Notes: generated from the letters alone by a model not told the origin. DNA of 64,000 bases from CAIKMD01 sp963740675 (GCA_963740675.1 CAVUFS010000003.1:682001-746000), one strand, 5' to 3'; positions 53,970 to 62,580 are shown, numbered from the stretch's first letter. A program made the numbers and translations.

Positions 53970-54194
53970 GCGCCTTCCGTTCTACCTGCTCGCAAATCGC
54001 GAGGGTCGCGCAGCATTGCGCGCCTGTGACTAGGCTCGGCGCGAAAGGTTAATTTAGGCCGAAAACGACCCCTCGCCGCGCGACGGAAATCTTAAAATTC
54101 GCGTGAATTTCAAAGGGTTTATGTCGCCGACCCGGCTTTACTACGCATGCGGGGGCCGCCGCGGTGCGCGCTTATAGGAAGCAGGGAAAAAAAC

Positions 54195-54848
54195 TCAGTG
54201 CTTCCGCGCGACCATGTCGATCAACGCACACATCCCGCCGCGATGCTGCATGCCCTCGGGCTGCTCGCGGTCATATTCGGCGAGATGGAGCATGTCGCAT
54301 TCGGCGAACGCGGCGCGCAGCAGCTCCGCCGTGTACATGTTCTCGACGAACGGTGGACCGCCCGTGCCGTAGCCGACCTGCTCCGGGCGATAGCCCTGGA
54401 TCATGATGAGCCCGCCCGGCTTCAGCACGTCTTTCATCTGGCGAAAGATGCCGTCGCGCCAAGCGGGCCCGGCGAATTGGAACAGGATCCCGACGACGAG
54501 ATCGAAGCGTGGCGCTCCCCAATCCCAGCTCTCGAGATCGGCGCAGACCGTCTCGATCGAAACGCCGAAGTGCTTGGCGAGCCGTTGCGATTTCGCGATG
54601 CCCTTGGGCGAAAGATCGACGGTGGTGACTTTGAGCCCCTGCCGCGCCAGCCAGACGCCGTTGCGCCCTTCGCCATCGGCAATCGCCAGCGCGGACATAC
54701 CCGGCCTCAAGCGATGCGCCTGTTCCGCGAGGAACGGCGTCGGCTCGGTGCCGAACCAATAATCGGCACGATCGAAACGCTCATTCCATTGCGCGAGCTC
54801 GCGCTCTTTCGGGCGCGGCGGGTTCGGTGTGGGTGTCCTGGCTGGCAT
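54195..54848 (-). CDS. SAM-dependent methyltransferase (class I)
   Basis: A 217-residue methyltransferase. SAM-binding motif I is LAIADGEGRNGVWLARQG, motif II VTTVDLSPKGIAKSQRLAK and motif IV DLVVGILFQFAG. The layout resembles TehB-like and thiopurine-type methyltransferases. The start at 54848 follows GGGGGA. The opening YWFGTEPTPFLAEQA is frequent in this group. No neighbour hints at the substrate. A probable small tail gene starts 61 bases away on the same strand. Confidence 0.86.
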   Translation of the reverse strand: MPARTPTPNPPRPKERELAQWNERFDRADYWFGTEPTPFLAEQAHRLRPGMSALAIADGEGRNGVWLARQGLKVTTVDLSPKGIAKSQRLAKHFGVSIETVCADLESWDWGAPRFDLVVGILFQFAGPAWRDGIFRQMKDVLKPGGLIMIQGYRPEQVGYGTGGPPFVENMYTAELLRAAFAECDMLHLAEYDREQPEGMQHRGGMCALIDMVARKH

Positions 54849-54909
54849 AGGGATAGAATCCCCCAGATGCCGCCGCGGTTCAATGGGGCCGAATGAAGGG
54901 TGCTTGGCC

Positions 54910-55521
54910 CTACTGCGCGCTCGGCACGATCTGCGCCAGCGACGCGCCTTCATTGGCAAGATCGAGCACTTGCTGGCGCTGATTGGAATCGAGATCGCGC
55001 TCGTAGATGAGCCGCTGATTGTCGCGCGCATTCGGCAAAGCGGCATTGCTGGCGGCGCCATAGAGCAGATAAGCCTCGACCGGATCGCGCGCCATGCCGA
55101 TCGCGTTGAGCTTGCACCAAGCCAACAACTCGATCGCACGCGCATCACCGTTGCGTGCCGCTTGGGTAAGCCACGCGATATCGTTTCTACTCGGACGGCG
55201 TGCCTGGATACGGGCCGCAACGACTTGCAGCGGATCGATCGGGCGCGCGGCGACCGGCGTTTGTGCCGATGCCGGAGCAACGGCCGGCGCTGGTGCCGCA
55301 ATCGGCACCGTCGAAACCGGCTCGGGCACGGCGACCGCCGGTGCCTCGACGGGCGGCGGCGCCGGACGCGGTTTCACCACCTGCGCATCGCCGCAAACCT
55401 TCGCCCCACTCTCGAGGCACTGAAAGCGCCCGTCGAGGCTAAAAAACTCCGCCTGGGCCATAGGCAGGTCGGCTAAAATTGTCGCGGCGGCAAACCCGCC
55501 GATCACGATAAAGCGTTTCAT
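54910..55521 (-). CDS. Exported Sel1-like-repeat protein with Pro/Ala-rich linker
   Basis: A 203-residue protein with signal peptide (MKRFIVIGGFAAATILADL...AQA). A short Cys-containing segment (SLDGRFQCLESGAKVCGDA) is followed by a Pro/Ala/Val-rich linker (about residues 50-95) and a helical C-terminal region with one Sel1-type repeat (IAWLTQAARNGDARAIELLAW, DPVEAYLLYGAAS). It probably mediates protein contacts in the periplasm. The divergent gene at 55744 is also envelope-associated. Confidence 0.7.
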   Translation of the reverse strand: MKRFIVIGGFAAATILADLPMAQAEFFSLDGRFQCLESGAKVCGDAQVVKPRPAPPPVEAPAVAVPEPVSTVPIAAPAPAVAPASAQTPVAARPIDPLQVVAARIQARRPSRNDIAWLTQAARNGDARAIELLAWCKLNAIGMARDPVEAYLLYGAASNAALPNARDNQRLIYERDLDSNQRQQVLDLANEGASLAQIVPSAQ

Positions 55522-55743
55522 ACCCGCCTCTTCCGCAAGCCGCGTGCCAGGAAAAGCGCTCGGAAAACGCAGGGTTTTGCGCGCAAATTTGAATAAATCG
55601 GCAAATCTTGCCGGGAATTCACGTTTGGCGACGGCTGAAAATTGCCGCCTTGTCCGTTGTCGCTTACGGCACAGTCCGCGCTTTTCCGGCAACACCGCCA
55701 CAAAGCTGCCCGGTTTCTTCGTACCTTTGAGGGAATGGATTCG

Positions 55744-56640
55744 ATGCGATGGTTCTTCTCGGTCGGCACCGGCGCGGCCATCGGCATTTTCGCCGCTTTC
55801 GCGCTCGAGTTGAGCTTCCGCCTGATGCGCGGACCGGCGACCGCTGCCGCGACCGTGCCGGTAAGTCCGCGCGTGCCGCTGGTCGCACGTCCATGGCCGG
55901 TGCGCATCGCGATCGTGCTGTTCGCGACGGCCTTCTACACGATTGTCGGCTATCAGCATCGACCGCTGCCGCAAGCCACGCCGGACACCACCGCGAATAA
56001 CGCGCCGGGCGCCGCCAATACAGCGCCAGAAGCGCAAACCGGACCTACCTCTTTCGCCATCGGCGGCGTGACGCTGGCCTTCGCGCCGCCGCAAGGCGCG
56101 TGCCTCTATCCCGCACCGCTGCTCGAAGCCGTGCAACTCCAGCAAAGCAAGCTCAACCCCGACAACGTCATCGATACAGCTTTCGGCGATTGCGGTCAGC
56201 TTCGCGATACCGTCGCCAATCAGACACGCATGCGGGATTTCGGATTGCTGATGACGCCGAAAGCTGATCTCAATCAGCGCGTTGATCGTGCAATGATCGA
56301 TCAGATGGCCGGCGCGATCCAGGATCAGACGAGCGTCAAGGCAACACTCGATCAGCGACTCGCCGGGGCCGAGAGCAAGCTTGCGCTGCAAAGCTTCTCG
56401 GCGCTGGGCTCGATCGATCGCGACCAGCAAGCAGTTTATTTTGCTTATTTATCCAAAGCCCAGGGCGCGGAAGGCACTTTCACCCAGGCTTGTGTCATGG
56501 CGCTGACGGCGATTAACGGCCGGCTTGTTTCCTATTATCTTTACAGCGACTATGAGAAGGACCCGCGGCCGGTGATTTTCGGCCTGCTTGCGAAAGTGAA
56601 GGCGGGGGTCAGCGATTTCGCCCAACGCAACCGGACATAG
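55744..56640 (+). CDS. Membrane protein of unknown function, 298 residues
   Basis: Two transmembrane segments (about residues 5-27 and 51-69) precede a large external domain of about 210 residues with four cysteines and a Pro/Ala/Thr linker. The external part contains APPQGACLYPAPLLEAVQ, TAFGDCGQLRDT and TFTQACVMALTAINGRLVSYYLYSDY. GAGGGA eight bases before the ATG at 55744 favours that start over the ATG nine bases earlier. No family is recognised. It stands upstream of another envelope gene in the same direction. Confidence 0.68.
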   Translation: MRWFFSVGTGAAIGIFAAFALELSFRLMRGPATAAATVPVSPRVPLVARPWPVRIAIVLFATAFYTIVGYQHRPLPQATPDTTANNAPGAANTAPEAQTGPTSFAIGGVTLAFAPPQGACLYPAPLLEAVQLQQSKLNPDNVIDTAFGDCGQLRDTVANQTRMRDFGLLMTPKADLNQRVDRAMIDQMAGAIQDQTSVKATLDQRLAGAESKLALQSFSALGSIDRDQQAVYFAYLSKAQGAEGTFTQACVMALTAINGRLVSYYLYSDYEKDPRPVIFGLLAKVKAGVSDFAQRNRT

Positions 56641-56702
56641 GCGTAATGGGGACGATCGGACGTAACGGAGCGTAAAGCTTCGCGCGAGTAAGGAATAGAG
56701 CC

Positions 56703-58232
56703 ATGTCATCCTCGAATAATCGCTTCGGCCGTCGCACGGGCGGGCAGAAGGACGATCTGCGCGCCGAACCGGTGCTGTCCTTCGATCCGAAGCGTCCGGC
56801 CGCACGCAATACGCAAAGCGATGGTGGGCCGTCGGTCGGTCGCACACCACCGCCGGCGGCGCCGCGCGTCGATCGCGCGGATGCGGAGGAATTCGGCGTG
56901 CATTCCGGACGCGATGCGAAGCGCGATCCCATTCCGTCTTTCATGCGCGGCTCGGAAGCTGGACCGCGCGTCGACCGCGGGGATGCGGAAGAATTCGGCA
57001 TCGAGCGCCATGACGAGGATTTCGATCCTCGGCTCGCGCCGCGCGAGAAAGCGATGGAGCCGCGCGTTCCCGCTGCCGAGCGTCCGCTTTATCATCATCT
57101 CTTCGACGAGGAAGAACAGCGCGGTCGCGGCTTTGGCTGGATCGCCGCGCTCGGCTCGGTCGCGGTGGTCGCGATCGGTGCCGCTTATGCTTGGCACAGT
57201 TTCATGGCACGGCCGACACCGGGAAATCTGCTCGATCCGCCGGGCGTCGCGTCACGCGGCGCAAACACCGGCTATACGACGCCGACGCAACCGACGACCA
57301 ATGCCGATAGCGGACAGGACACGGGGTCGGCGCCCTCGCCGCTTGCCGCGACACCGCCGGCCGATACGAATCCGCAACCGACGCGCGACGTTGCTGCGGC
57401 GCCTCAGCCGAAAGACGTTCCGTATGAACCGCCGCCGCCACCAAAAAAGTCGATCTCCGAAGCGGCGGCCAACCCCGGAAACCTCGGTGCTCCGGTGACC
57501 CCGCCGCCCGCTGCAACGCAGCCCGTTGTCGCGCCCGCGCCTTTCCTACCACCGCCGCCCAAGCGCGACGCGGCGAAGGCCGATACGCCGAAGCGCGACG
57601 TGCCGCGTAAAGAAGCCGCGATCACGCCGCCGAAACCGACACCCGCGCCTGCGCCGCAAGACACAGCGCCACAAGACACGCCGCCGGCCGTGACACAGCC
57701 GGCCGCCGCGCCCGCGGTGAGTGCGCCGCCTCGCGCGCGCCAGCCGCAAGCGACGGGGCAACCGCAGCAACTCAATCGCAACGCGCCGGCCGCTTATCCG
57801 CCGCCGCCTCAGCAGCAAGCACCGCAACAACAACAGCAGCAGCCCAATTTCGCCACACGTTCACCGCAGCCGATGAATGCTGCGCCGATGAATGCACCGC
57901 CGATGAATGCTCCGCCGAGCAATGCCGGACAGAATAACTTTGGGCAGAACAACGCGGGCCCGCAGCCGGGCGCGCCGGACACGGTCACGGTGGACGGCGT
58001 CACCTATGTGAACGGCCAAGAGCCGCGTTCGCTCGGTACGCTGGCCGGGCAGCCGCAAGCCGCGAGCAATGGCGGCATGATGCCGCCGGGCGTATCGGCA
58101 CCGCCAGTGCAATCGCCGCCGCCCGGCTATTCGACGCGGTCTTACACGCCGGCCGATCGCGATGGCGGCGCGCCGCTACCGAACGATGTGATCATCCTTC
58201 CGAACGGGCAGATGGCCGTTCCGAACCGGTGA
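56703..58232 (+). CDS. Membrane-anchored proline-rich protein with duplicated RVDRxDAEEFG motif
   Basis: A 509-residue protein. The first 140 residues are cytoplasmic and include RVDRADAEEFGV (55-66) and RVDRGDAEEFGI (89-100). A single transmembrane helix follows (about 144-164). The rest is external, low-complexity Pro/Ala/Gln, with the tandem NAAPMNAPPMNAPPSNA stretch near residue 400. It ends with a short folded tail (VTVDGVTYVNGQEPRS, and NDVIILPNGQMAVPNR). It may be a long spacer or scaffold protein. No family recognised. Confidence 0.66.
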   Translation: MSSSNNRFGRRTGGQKDDLRAEPVLSFDPKRPAARNTQSDGGPSVGRTPPPAAPRVDRADAEEFGVHSGRDAKRDPIPSFMRGSEAGPRVDRGDAEEFGIERHDEDFDPRLAPREKAMEPRVPAAERPLYHHLFDEEEQRGRGFGWIAALGSVAVVAIGAAYAWHSFMARPTPGNLLDPPGVASRGANTGYTTPTQPTTNADSGQDTGSAPSPLAATPPADTNPQPTRDVAAAPQPKDVPYEPPPPPKKSISEAAANPGNLGAPVTPPPAATQPVVAPAPFLPPPPKRDAAKADTPKRDVPRKEAAITPPKPTPAPAPQDTAPQDTPPAVTQPAAAPAVSAPPRARQPQATGQPQQLNRNAPAAYPPPPQQQAPQQQQQQPNFATRSPQPMNAAPMNAPPMNAPPSNAGQNNFGQNNAGPQPGAPDTVTVDGVTYVNGQEPRSLGTLAGQPQAASNGGMMPPGVSAPPVQSPPPGYSTRSYTPADRDGGAPLPNDVIILPNGQMAVPNR

Positions 58233-58238
58233 CCGACG

Positions 58239-59045
58239 CTAAACGACGGCGGCGTCCCAGCCGCCGTCATGGGCGATCACTTGGCCCGTGACGTAATGCG
58301 ACGCATCGCTCGCGAGATAAACCGCAAGGCCGACGAGATCGTCGGGCACGCCGCGATGCTTCATCGGGATACGCTCGCCCAGCGCCTTCTCGAATTGCGC
58401 CATCTGCTCAGGCGTTGAAACCGCCCGCCGCTCGGCCGCGAGCGCGGTGCCGCCATGCCAGCCCGGTGCGATCGCGTTGACGCGTATCTTTTCTTTCGCA
58501 TATTCCGCCGCGACCTGGCGCGTGAAGCCGATGACACCGGCCTTCGCCGTCGAATAATTCACCTGCAGCGAAACGAAGCCCGGATAGTAGCCACGCAAGC
58601 CGGCGATCGAGGCGATGTTGATGATTGAGCCCGGGCCAGGCAGCATCAATTGCAGTGCCTTGCGTGTGCTCAGGAAAACGCCGCGCAGATTGATCGCCAT
58701 CAACCGATCCCAATCGGCGACGGTGAATTCATGCGTGCGACCGCTCGCCGTCGAGATGCCGGCATTGTTGATGAGGATATCGACGCGTCCATAGCGCGAT
58801 TTGATCTTGTCCCAGAGCGCATCGACCGAGCCTTCATCGACGACATCGTTATGCATCGCCTCGGCCTGGAGACGCGATTGCTTGGCGAGCGACGCGGTCT
58901 CTTCCGCGCCGTCGAGATTGCGATCGGCGCAAATCACATTCGCACCGAACGCCGACAGGCCCAGCGCGAAGGAACGGCCGAGGCCGTTGCCCGCGCCGGT
59001 CACGACCGCGAGCTTCTTATCCAGGCGGAAGAGATTGTCGAACAT
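58239..59045 (-). CDS. Short-chain dehydrogenase/reductase (SDR)
   Basis: A 268-residue classical SDR. NAD(P) motif TGAGNGLG, NNAG segment (ILINNAGIST), catalytic serine in INIASIAGLRGYY and the YxxxK pair in NYSTAKAGVIGF are all intact. The chain ends with GQVIAHDGGWDAA, normal for the family. It oxidises or reduces a hydroxy or keto substrate in the cytoplasm. Convergent with the proline-rich protein gene. Confidence 0.9.
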   Translation of the reverse strand: MFDNLFRLDKKLAVVTGAGNGLGRSFALGLSAFGANVICADRNLDGAEETASLAKQSRLQAEAMHNDVVDEGSVDALWDKIKSRYGRVDILINNAGISTASGRTHEFTVADWDRLMAINLRGVFLSTRKALQLMLPGPGSIINIASIAGLRGYYPGFVSLQVNYSTAKAGVIGFTRQVAAEYAKEKIRVNAIAPGWHGGTALAAERRAVSTPEQMAQFEKALGERIPMKHRGVPDDLVGLAVYLASDASHYVTGQVIAHDGGWDAAVV

Positions 59046-59108
59046 CGTATCTTACTCCCAAGCGTGATTTATTTTTACGCCGCTTCGTCGCCCCGCTTCT
59101 ACCCCGTC

Positions 59109-59182
59109 GTCACCCCCGCGAAAGCGCGGGTCCACGGCAACCACTCATCGCTTGCCTGGATTCCCGCTTTCGCGGGAATGAC
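59109..59182. repeat. Dispersed palindromic repeat, family A (copy 4)
   Basis: Arms GTCACCCCCGCGAAAGCGCG and TTCCCGCTTTCGCGGGAATGAC. It lies between the SDR start and the 3' end of the ABC binding-protein gene. Confidence 0.88.
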
Positions 59183-59198
59183 GATTAAGAGGGAAAGG

Positions 59199-60128
59199 TC
59201 AGCGCCACAACGGTGCGAATTGCGTCGCGACGACATCTTCGTAAGCCGGCGCGCCCTTCAAAATGCCGAGATCGCGGCCGAACTGATTCATGCCGGCGAC
59301 GAAATCGCGACCGATACTCGCATCGTAGTAAGGCACGTCGCGGCGAATGAGCTCGGCGATCAGCGCCGCTTCCGACGGCGGAAAGAGTATTGTGCCGGCC
59401 TTGGCGGCGAGCGCCGGATCGGTGGCAAGCGCGCGCTGCGTCTTGACGATAGCGCGCACCACCGCGGCCGCTTGCTCCGGCGCGCGCGCGATCAGCGCAT
59501 CGGTCGTCGCAACCGAGGCCATCGTGTAGTTGAAGCAAGGCTTCGGCCCGTCCCCTCGCCTTATATCGAGCACCACCGTGCCGATGCCGCGCGTCACTGC
59601 GACTTCGGCTCCCATGCCGTTCGCCCAAAAACCGTCGATCGTCCCCGCTTCCAGCGCCTTTGCCGCGGTCAGGCCGAAATTCACGGTCGGGCTGCTGCCC
59701 GCTGCCGCGCCCGGCACCGGCGCGATCTTGATATCGTCACGCACAAGATCGTAGCCCGCTTCGATCAGCAACCGCTGCAGCCCCATATCGACCCAAGGCG
59801 CGGCGCCGATGCGCTTGCCCTTCACGACATCGAGCGCGCCGCGCTGCGGATTGAAGCGGCGATGCATGACGAGAAACCAATACATGCCCTGCGCCTGCGC
59901 GCAGAGCAGCTTCACGCCCTTCCAGTCGGGAAATGCGGCGAGCGCCGAATGCGCCGAGCCGGCGACGAAATCGACTTTGCCGTCACGCAGATCGCGATAG
60001 GCGCGATCGACCGGAAAGACCAGCTCATGCTCGAGATCCAGCCCTTCCGCCTTGAAGAAGCCAAGCGCCGATGCGGCTGCCGCGGGAAAATAGGAATTCG
60101 AGATCAGATCGGGCAGCGCGATTTTCAT
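59199..60128 (-). CDS. ABC transporter substrate-binding protein (NitT/TauT type), no signal peptide
   Basis: A 309-residue binding protein with family features (AAAASALGFFKAEGLDLEHEL, GKRIGAAPWVDMG, and CFNYTMASVATTDALIARAPE). It begins MKIALPDLISNSYF, so the first beta strand starts at once and there is no leader. The frame has no better start upstream. Either the protein is cytoplasmic or it uses another export route. No permease or ATPase gene is adjacent. Confidence 0.8.
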   Translation of the reverse strand: MKIALPDLISNSYFPAAAASALGFFKAEGLDLEHELVFPVDRAYRDLRDGKVDFVAGSAHSALAAFPDWKGVKLLCAQAQGMYWFLVMHRRFNPQRGALDVVKGKRIGAAPWVDMGLQRLLIEAGYDLVRDDIKIAPVPGAAAGSSPTVNFGLTAAKALEAGTIDGFWANGMGAEVAVTRGIGTVVLDIRRGDGPKPCFNYTMASVATTDALIARAPEQAAAVVRAIVKTQRALATDPALAAKAGTILFPPSEAALIAELIRRDVPYYDASIGRDFVAGMNQFGRDLGILKGAPAYEDVVATQFAPLWR

Positions 60129-60168
60129 GAACGGTCTCTTATTTGCTGGATGCCACGAAAAAACTTCT

Positions 60169-60255
60169 CCTCACCCTGAGCGTAGTCGAAGGGCGCAGGG
60201 TGTTCGTGCAAAATTACATACGCATCACGAGTCCTTCGACAAGCTCAGGATGAGG
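60169..60255. repeat. Dispersed palindromic repeat, family C
   Basis: Arms CCTCACCCTGAGCGTAGTCG and CTTCGACAAGCTCAGGATGAGG around a variable centre. Elements with these ends are common between genes in alphaproteobacteria. Only one copy was seen in this window. Confidence 0.8.
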
Positions 60256-60292
60256 CAAAGCCGTGCGCGGCATCTTCCAGTGAAAGCACATC

Positions 60293-61528
60293 TCATGCAG
60301 GCACATCCTCCAGCGTCAGCGCATCGGCGCGGCGCTGGCTTTCGATCATAGAAGAACGCAGCAGGAATAGCCGCGCGCGTGCCGGATCATCGGAGATACG
60401 CCGCAGCTCGTCGAGATTCCGCTGCCTCGTCTCGGCATCGCTCGCTTCCAGCCGCTGCTTGTTGGCGATCGATTGCTGCTGCACGAATTCGCTCATCACC
60501 GTGCGGCGCTGCCAATCGTAGAGATCGAGCAATCGCTCGGTCTCGCCGCCTGCGGCCACACGAACAAGCTTCTCGGCAAGATTCGCGGCATCCTGCAAGC
60601 CGCCATTCAGCCCCATGCCGCCGATCGGATTGTTCACATGCGCGGCATCGCCGGCGAGCAGCACGCGGCCTCGACGGAAACGCGCGGCGACGCGCTGATG
60701 CGTGACGTAGAGATTGCGATGCACGATCTCGTAAGGCGTCGACGATGGGAAGAATTTCTGTAGCCGCGCCTGCACGGCTTCATCGCTCATCAGCGCGTCT
60801 TCGCTCGCCGCGGGATCGGTCGGATAGACCGTGCGCCACAAGCCGGGAGGGCCGCTCGCCGAGACCTTGAAGCAATTGCACCATTCATCGGGATCGGCGA
60901 AATAGCTGCGCGGGCAATAGCCGCGCTCGGCCTCGAAATCGAAAGGCGTTGTCAGCACGATGAAGCGTTCGGGCCAGGTGAAGCCCTCGAATTCGATGTC
61001 ACACGCCTTACGCACGACGCTACGCCCACCATCGGCACCGACGAGATAAGCGCCGCGATGGATCGTCTCGCGGCCGGCCTCCGTCACCTTCACATCAACG
61101 CCGCCGGAATCTTGCATGACCGCCATCACGCGGTGGCCCCACATCACTTCGACATTGGGCAGCGCGCGCAAGCGCTCCAGGATGAGGTTCGCGGTCTTGA
61201 ACTGCTCGCATTGAATGACGACCGGCTGGCTGGTGTCGTTCGTCAGCAACGCGTGATCGAATTCGGCGACCTTCTCGCCGCTCGGCCGATCCCAGAATTG
61301 GAAAATCGGGCAGACCAGCCCGACCCGTGCCATATCGTTGACGAGCCCCGCTTTCGCCAATACCTCGAGCGTCGCCGGATGCGTCGTCGCGGCGCGCGGA
61401 TCTTCTTGCGGCGCCGCATTCTCATCGAACAGGCGTACGTTTAGCCCAGCACGGCCCAAGAGTAGCGCCGTGAACAGACCGACCGGCCCGCCACCCGCGA
61501 TCAAGATTCGCCGCTCGCCCGTGCTCAT
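60293..61528 (-). CDS. FAD-dependent aromatic monooxygenase
   Basis: A 411-residue class A flavoprotein monooxygenase. The FAD site LIAGGGPVGLFTALLL, the DG motif YLVGADGGRSVVRKA and the GD motif LLAGDAAHVNNPIGGMGLN are all present. It belongs to the PheA/TfdB/UbiH-like group that hydroxylates phenols or salicylate-like acids. AAAGG eight bases before the ATG at 61528 favours it over an in-frame TTG six bases upstream. The C-terminal thioredoxin-like domain of phenol hydroxylases is absent. Confidence 0.9.
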   Translation of the reverse strand: MSTGERRILIAGGGPVGLFTALLLGRAGLNVRLFDENAAPQEDPRAATTHPATLEVLAKAGLVNDMARVGLVCPIFQFWDRPSGEKVAEFDHALLTNDTSQPVVIQCEQFKTANLILERLRALPNVEVMWGHRVMAVMQDSGGVDVKVTEAGRETIHRGAYLVGADGGRSVVRKACDIEFEGFTWPERFIVLTTPFDFEAERGYCPRSYFADPDEWCNCFKVSASGPPGLWRTVYPTDPAASEDALMSDEAVQARLQKFFPSSTPYEIVHRNLYVTHQRVAARFRRGRVLLAGDAAHVNNPIGGMGLNGGLQDAANLAEKLVRVAAGGETERLLDLYDWQRRTVMSEFVQQQSIANKQRLEASDAETRQRNLDELRRISDDPARARLFLLRSSMIESQRRADALTLEDVPA

Positions 61529-61606
61529 GCGCAACCTTTCAGAAATTTCATATTCCCCACCTAGGCGACGTTAAAACGATGACATTCGGGCCGCAATCGT
61601 GGATTG

Positions 61607-61632
61607 GGAATGATAAGCCTGCCTATATCGTT
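61607..61632 (+). promoter_or_regulatory. Putative EcfG-type general-stress promoter of the 61684 gene
   Basis: GGAAT, 17 bases, then CGTT, 51 bases before the ATG at 61684. The consensus for alphaproteobacterial EcfG (general stress) promoters is GGAAC-N16/17-CGTT. The whole 26-base stretch is repeated almost unchanged before the paralogue at 62178. Confidence 0.65.
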
Positions 61633-61683
61633 GTGAAGATCAGAGGCCCTTAGTGCCTCGATGAAGTTTAAGGAGATTGAGCC

Positions 61684-61941
61684 ATGAAACGTGGCAGGAT
61701 TTTGGCGGCAGCGCTGGCGTTTGCGGGCATCGGGATGCTTGCCATCGGAGCGGGCTCGACCCCCGCCTCGGCTGATCCCTATTGCGGCCCGGGCTATCAT
61801 TGGGCGGCTGGCTACTGCTATCCGAACCCGCGGCCGCACTACTACTATCCGCCGGCTTACTACGCACCACCGGCTCCGGTGGTGGTGGCCCCGAGCGTTG
61901 GCTTTACCTTCGGCTTTGGCGGCGGTCATCACTGGCGCTAA
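61684..61941 (+). CDS. Small secreted Tyr/Pro/Gly-rich protein (copy 1)
   Basis: An 85-residue protein. The leader MKRGRILAAALAFAGIGMLA...ASA is followed by CGPGYHWAAGYCYPNP, a YYPPAYYAPP stretch and an FGFGGGHH tail. GGAG lies upstream of the ATG. It is a paralogue of the protein at 62178, with the same leader and aromatic-rich core. Its promoter resembles a stress promoter and a strong terminator follows. Such proteins may act at the cell surface, but no function is known. Confidence 0.75.
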   Translation: MKRGRILAAALAFAGIGMLAIGAGSTPASADPYCGPGYHWAAGYCYPNPRPHYYYPPAYYAPPAPVVVAPSVGFTFGFGGGHHWR

Positions 61942-61962
61942 GCCATAGGCTGAAAGAATTGG

Positions 61963-61997
61963 AAACGGCGCTGCATTATCGCAGCGCCGTTTTCTTT
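61963..61997 (+). terminator. Rho-independent terminator of the 61684 gene
   Basis: A perfect 12-bp stem (61963-61974 with 61981-61992), a six-base loop and a T-rich tail (TTTTCTTTT). Confidence 0.92.
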
Positions 61998-62101
61998 TGC
62001 GCGCTTCTCTCTTTGCGCGCTCGCGTTGCACGCCTACACGCCGCGATTGCGAATCGTCTCCAACGTTAAAAAGATGAAAGGCGAGCAATGCTTTCTCGAT
62101 C

Positions 62102-62127
62102 GGAATGATAAGCATGCCTATATCGTT
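62102..62127 (+). promoter_or_regulatory. Putative EcfG-type general-stress promoter of the 62178 gene
   Basis: GGAAT, 17 bases, then CGTT, 50 bases before the ATG at 62178. It differs from the copy at 61607 at only one base in the 26-base stretch. Confidence 0.65.
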
Positions 62128-62177
62128 ATCGTGAGAGAGGCGAGATCGGTGCCTCTTTGGTATTGAGGAGTTGAGCC

Positions 62178-62495
62178 ATGAAACGCGGCAAATTCTTAGC
62201 AGCAATCTTGGGCATCGCAGGGGTGGGAATGCTGGCCCTCGGCATCGGCTCAACCCCGGCATCGGCGCAAGTTTACGGCGCTCCCGCTTGTGCGGCGGGC
62301 TACTACTACGCCAACGGCTACTGCTATCCCTACCAGGCGGCGCCGCCGCCGGTTGTCTACTACCCGCCGACCTACTACGCACCGCCGCCGGTCGTGGTCG
62401 GCCCGACCTTCGGCATCGGCTTTGGCTTCGGTGGCGGCTGGCACGGCGGAGGCTGGAATGGCGGTGGCTGGCACGGCGGCGGCCATCACCACTAA
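62178..62495 (+). CDS. Small secreted Tyr/Pro/Gly-rich protein (copy 2)
   Basis: A 105-residue paralogue of the protein at 61684. Leader MKRGKFLAAILGIAGVGMLA...ASA is followed by CAAGYYYANGYCYPYQ, two YYPP/YYAPP stretches and a long Gly/Trp/His tail (GGGWHGGGWNGGG). The His-rich end could bind metal. The upstream promoter element and the sequence just before the ATG are conserved between the two copies, showing that the whole cassette was duplicated. A strong terminator follows. Confidence 0.76.
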   Translation: MKRGKFLAAILGIAGVGMLALGIGSTPASAQVYGAPACAAGYYYANGYCYPYQAAPPPVVYYPPTYYAPPPVVVGPTFGIGFGFGGGWHGGGWNGGGWHGGGHHH

Positions 62496-62547
62496 GCCCG
62501 AACTCGATCGTCTGAAATCGATCGCCTGAAATCGATCGAGAGAATGC

Positions 62548-62580
62548 GCGGCGGCACGGCAACGTGCCGCCGCTTTTCTT
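62548..62580 (+). terminator. Rho-independent terminator of the 62178 gene
   Basis: A perfect 11-bp stem (62548-62558 with 62563-62573), a GCAA tetraloop and a T-rich tail. Confidence 0.93.

Noticed and set aside
58650..60179. 509-codon plus-strand open frame across the SDR and ABC binding-protein genes
   Set aside because: It crosses two well-supported minus-strand genes and a repeat; it is an artefact of codon bias.
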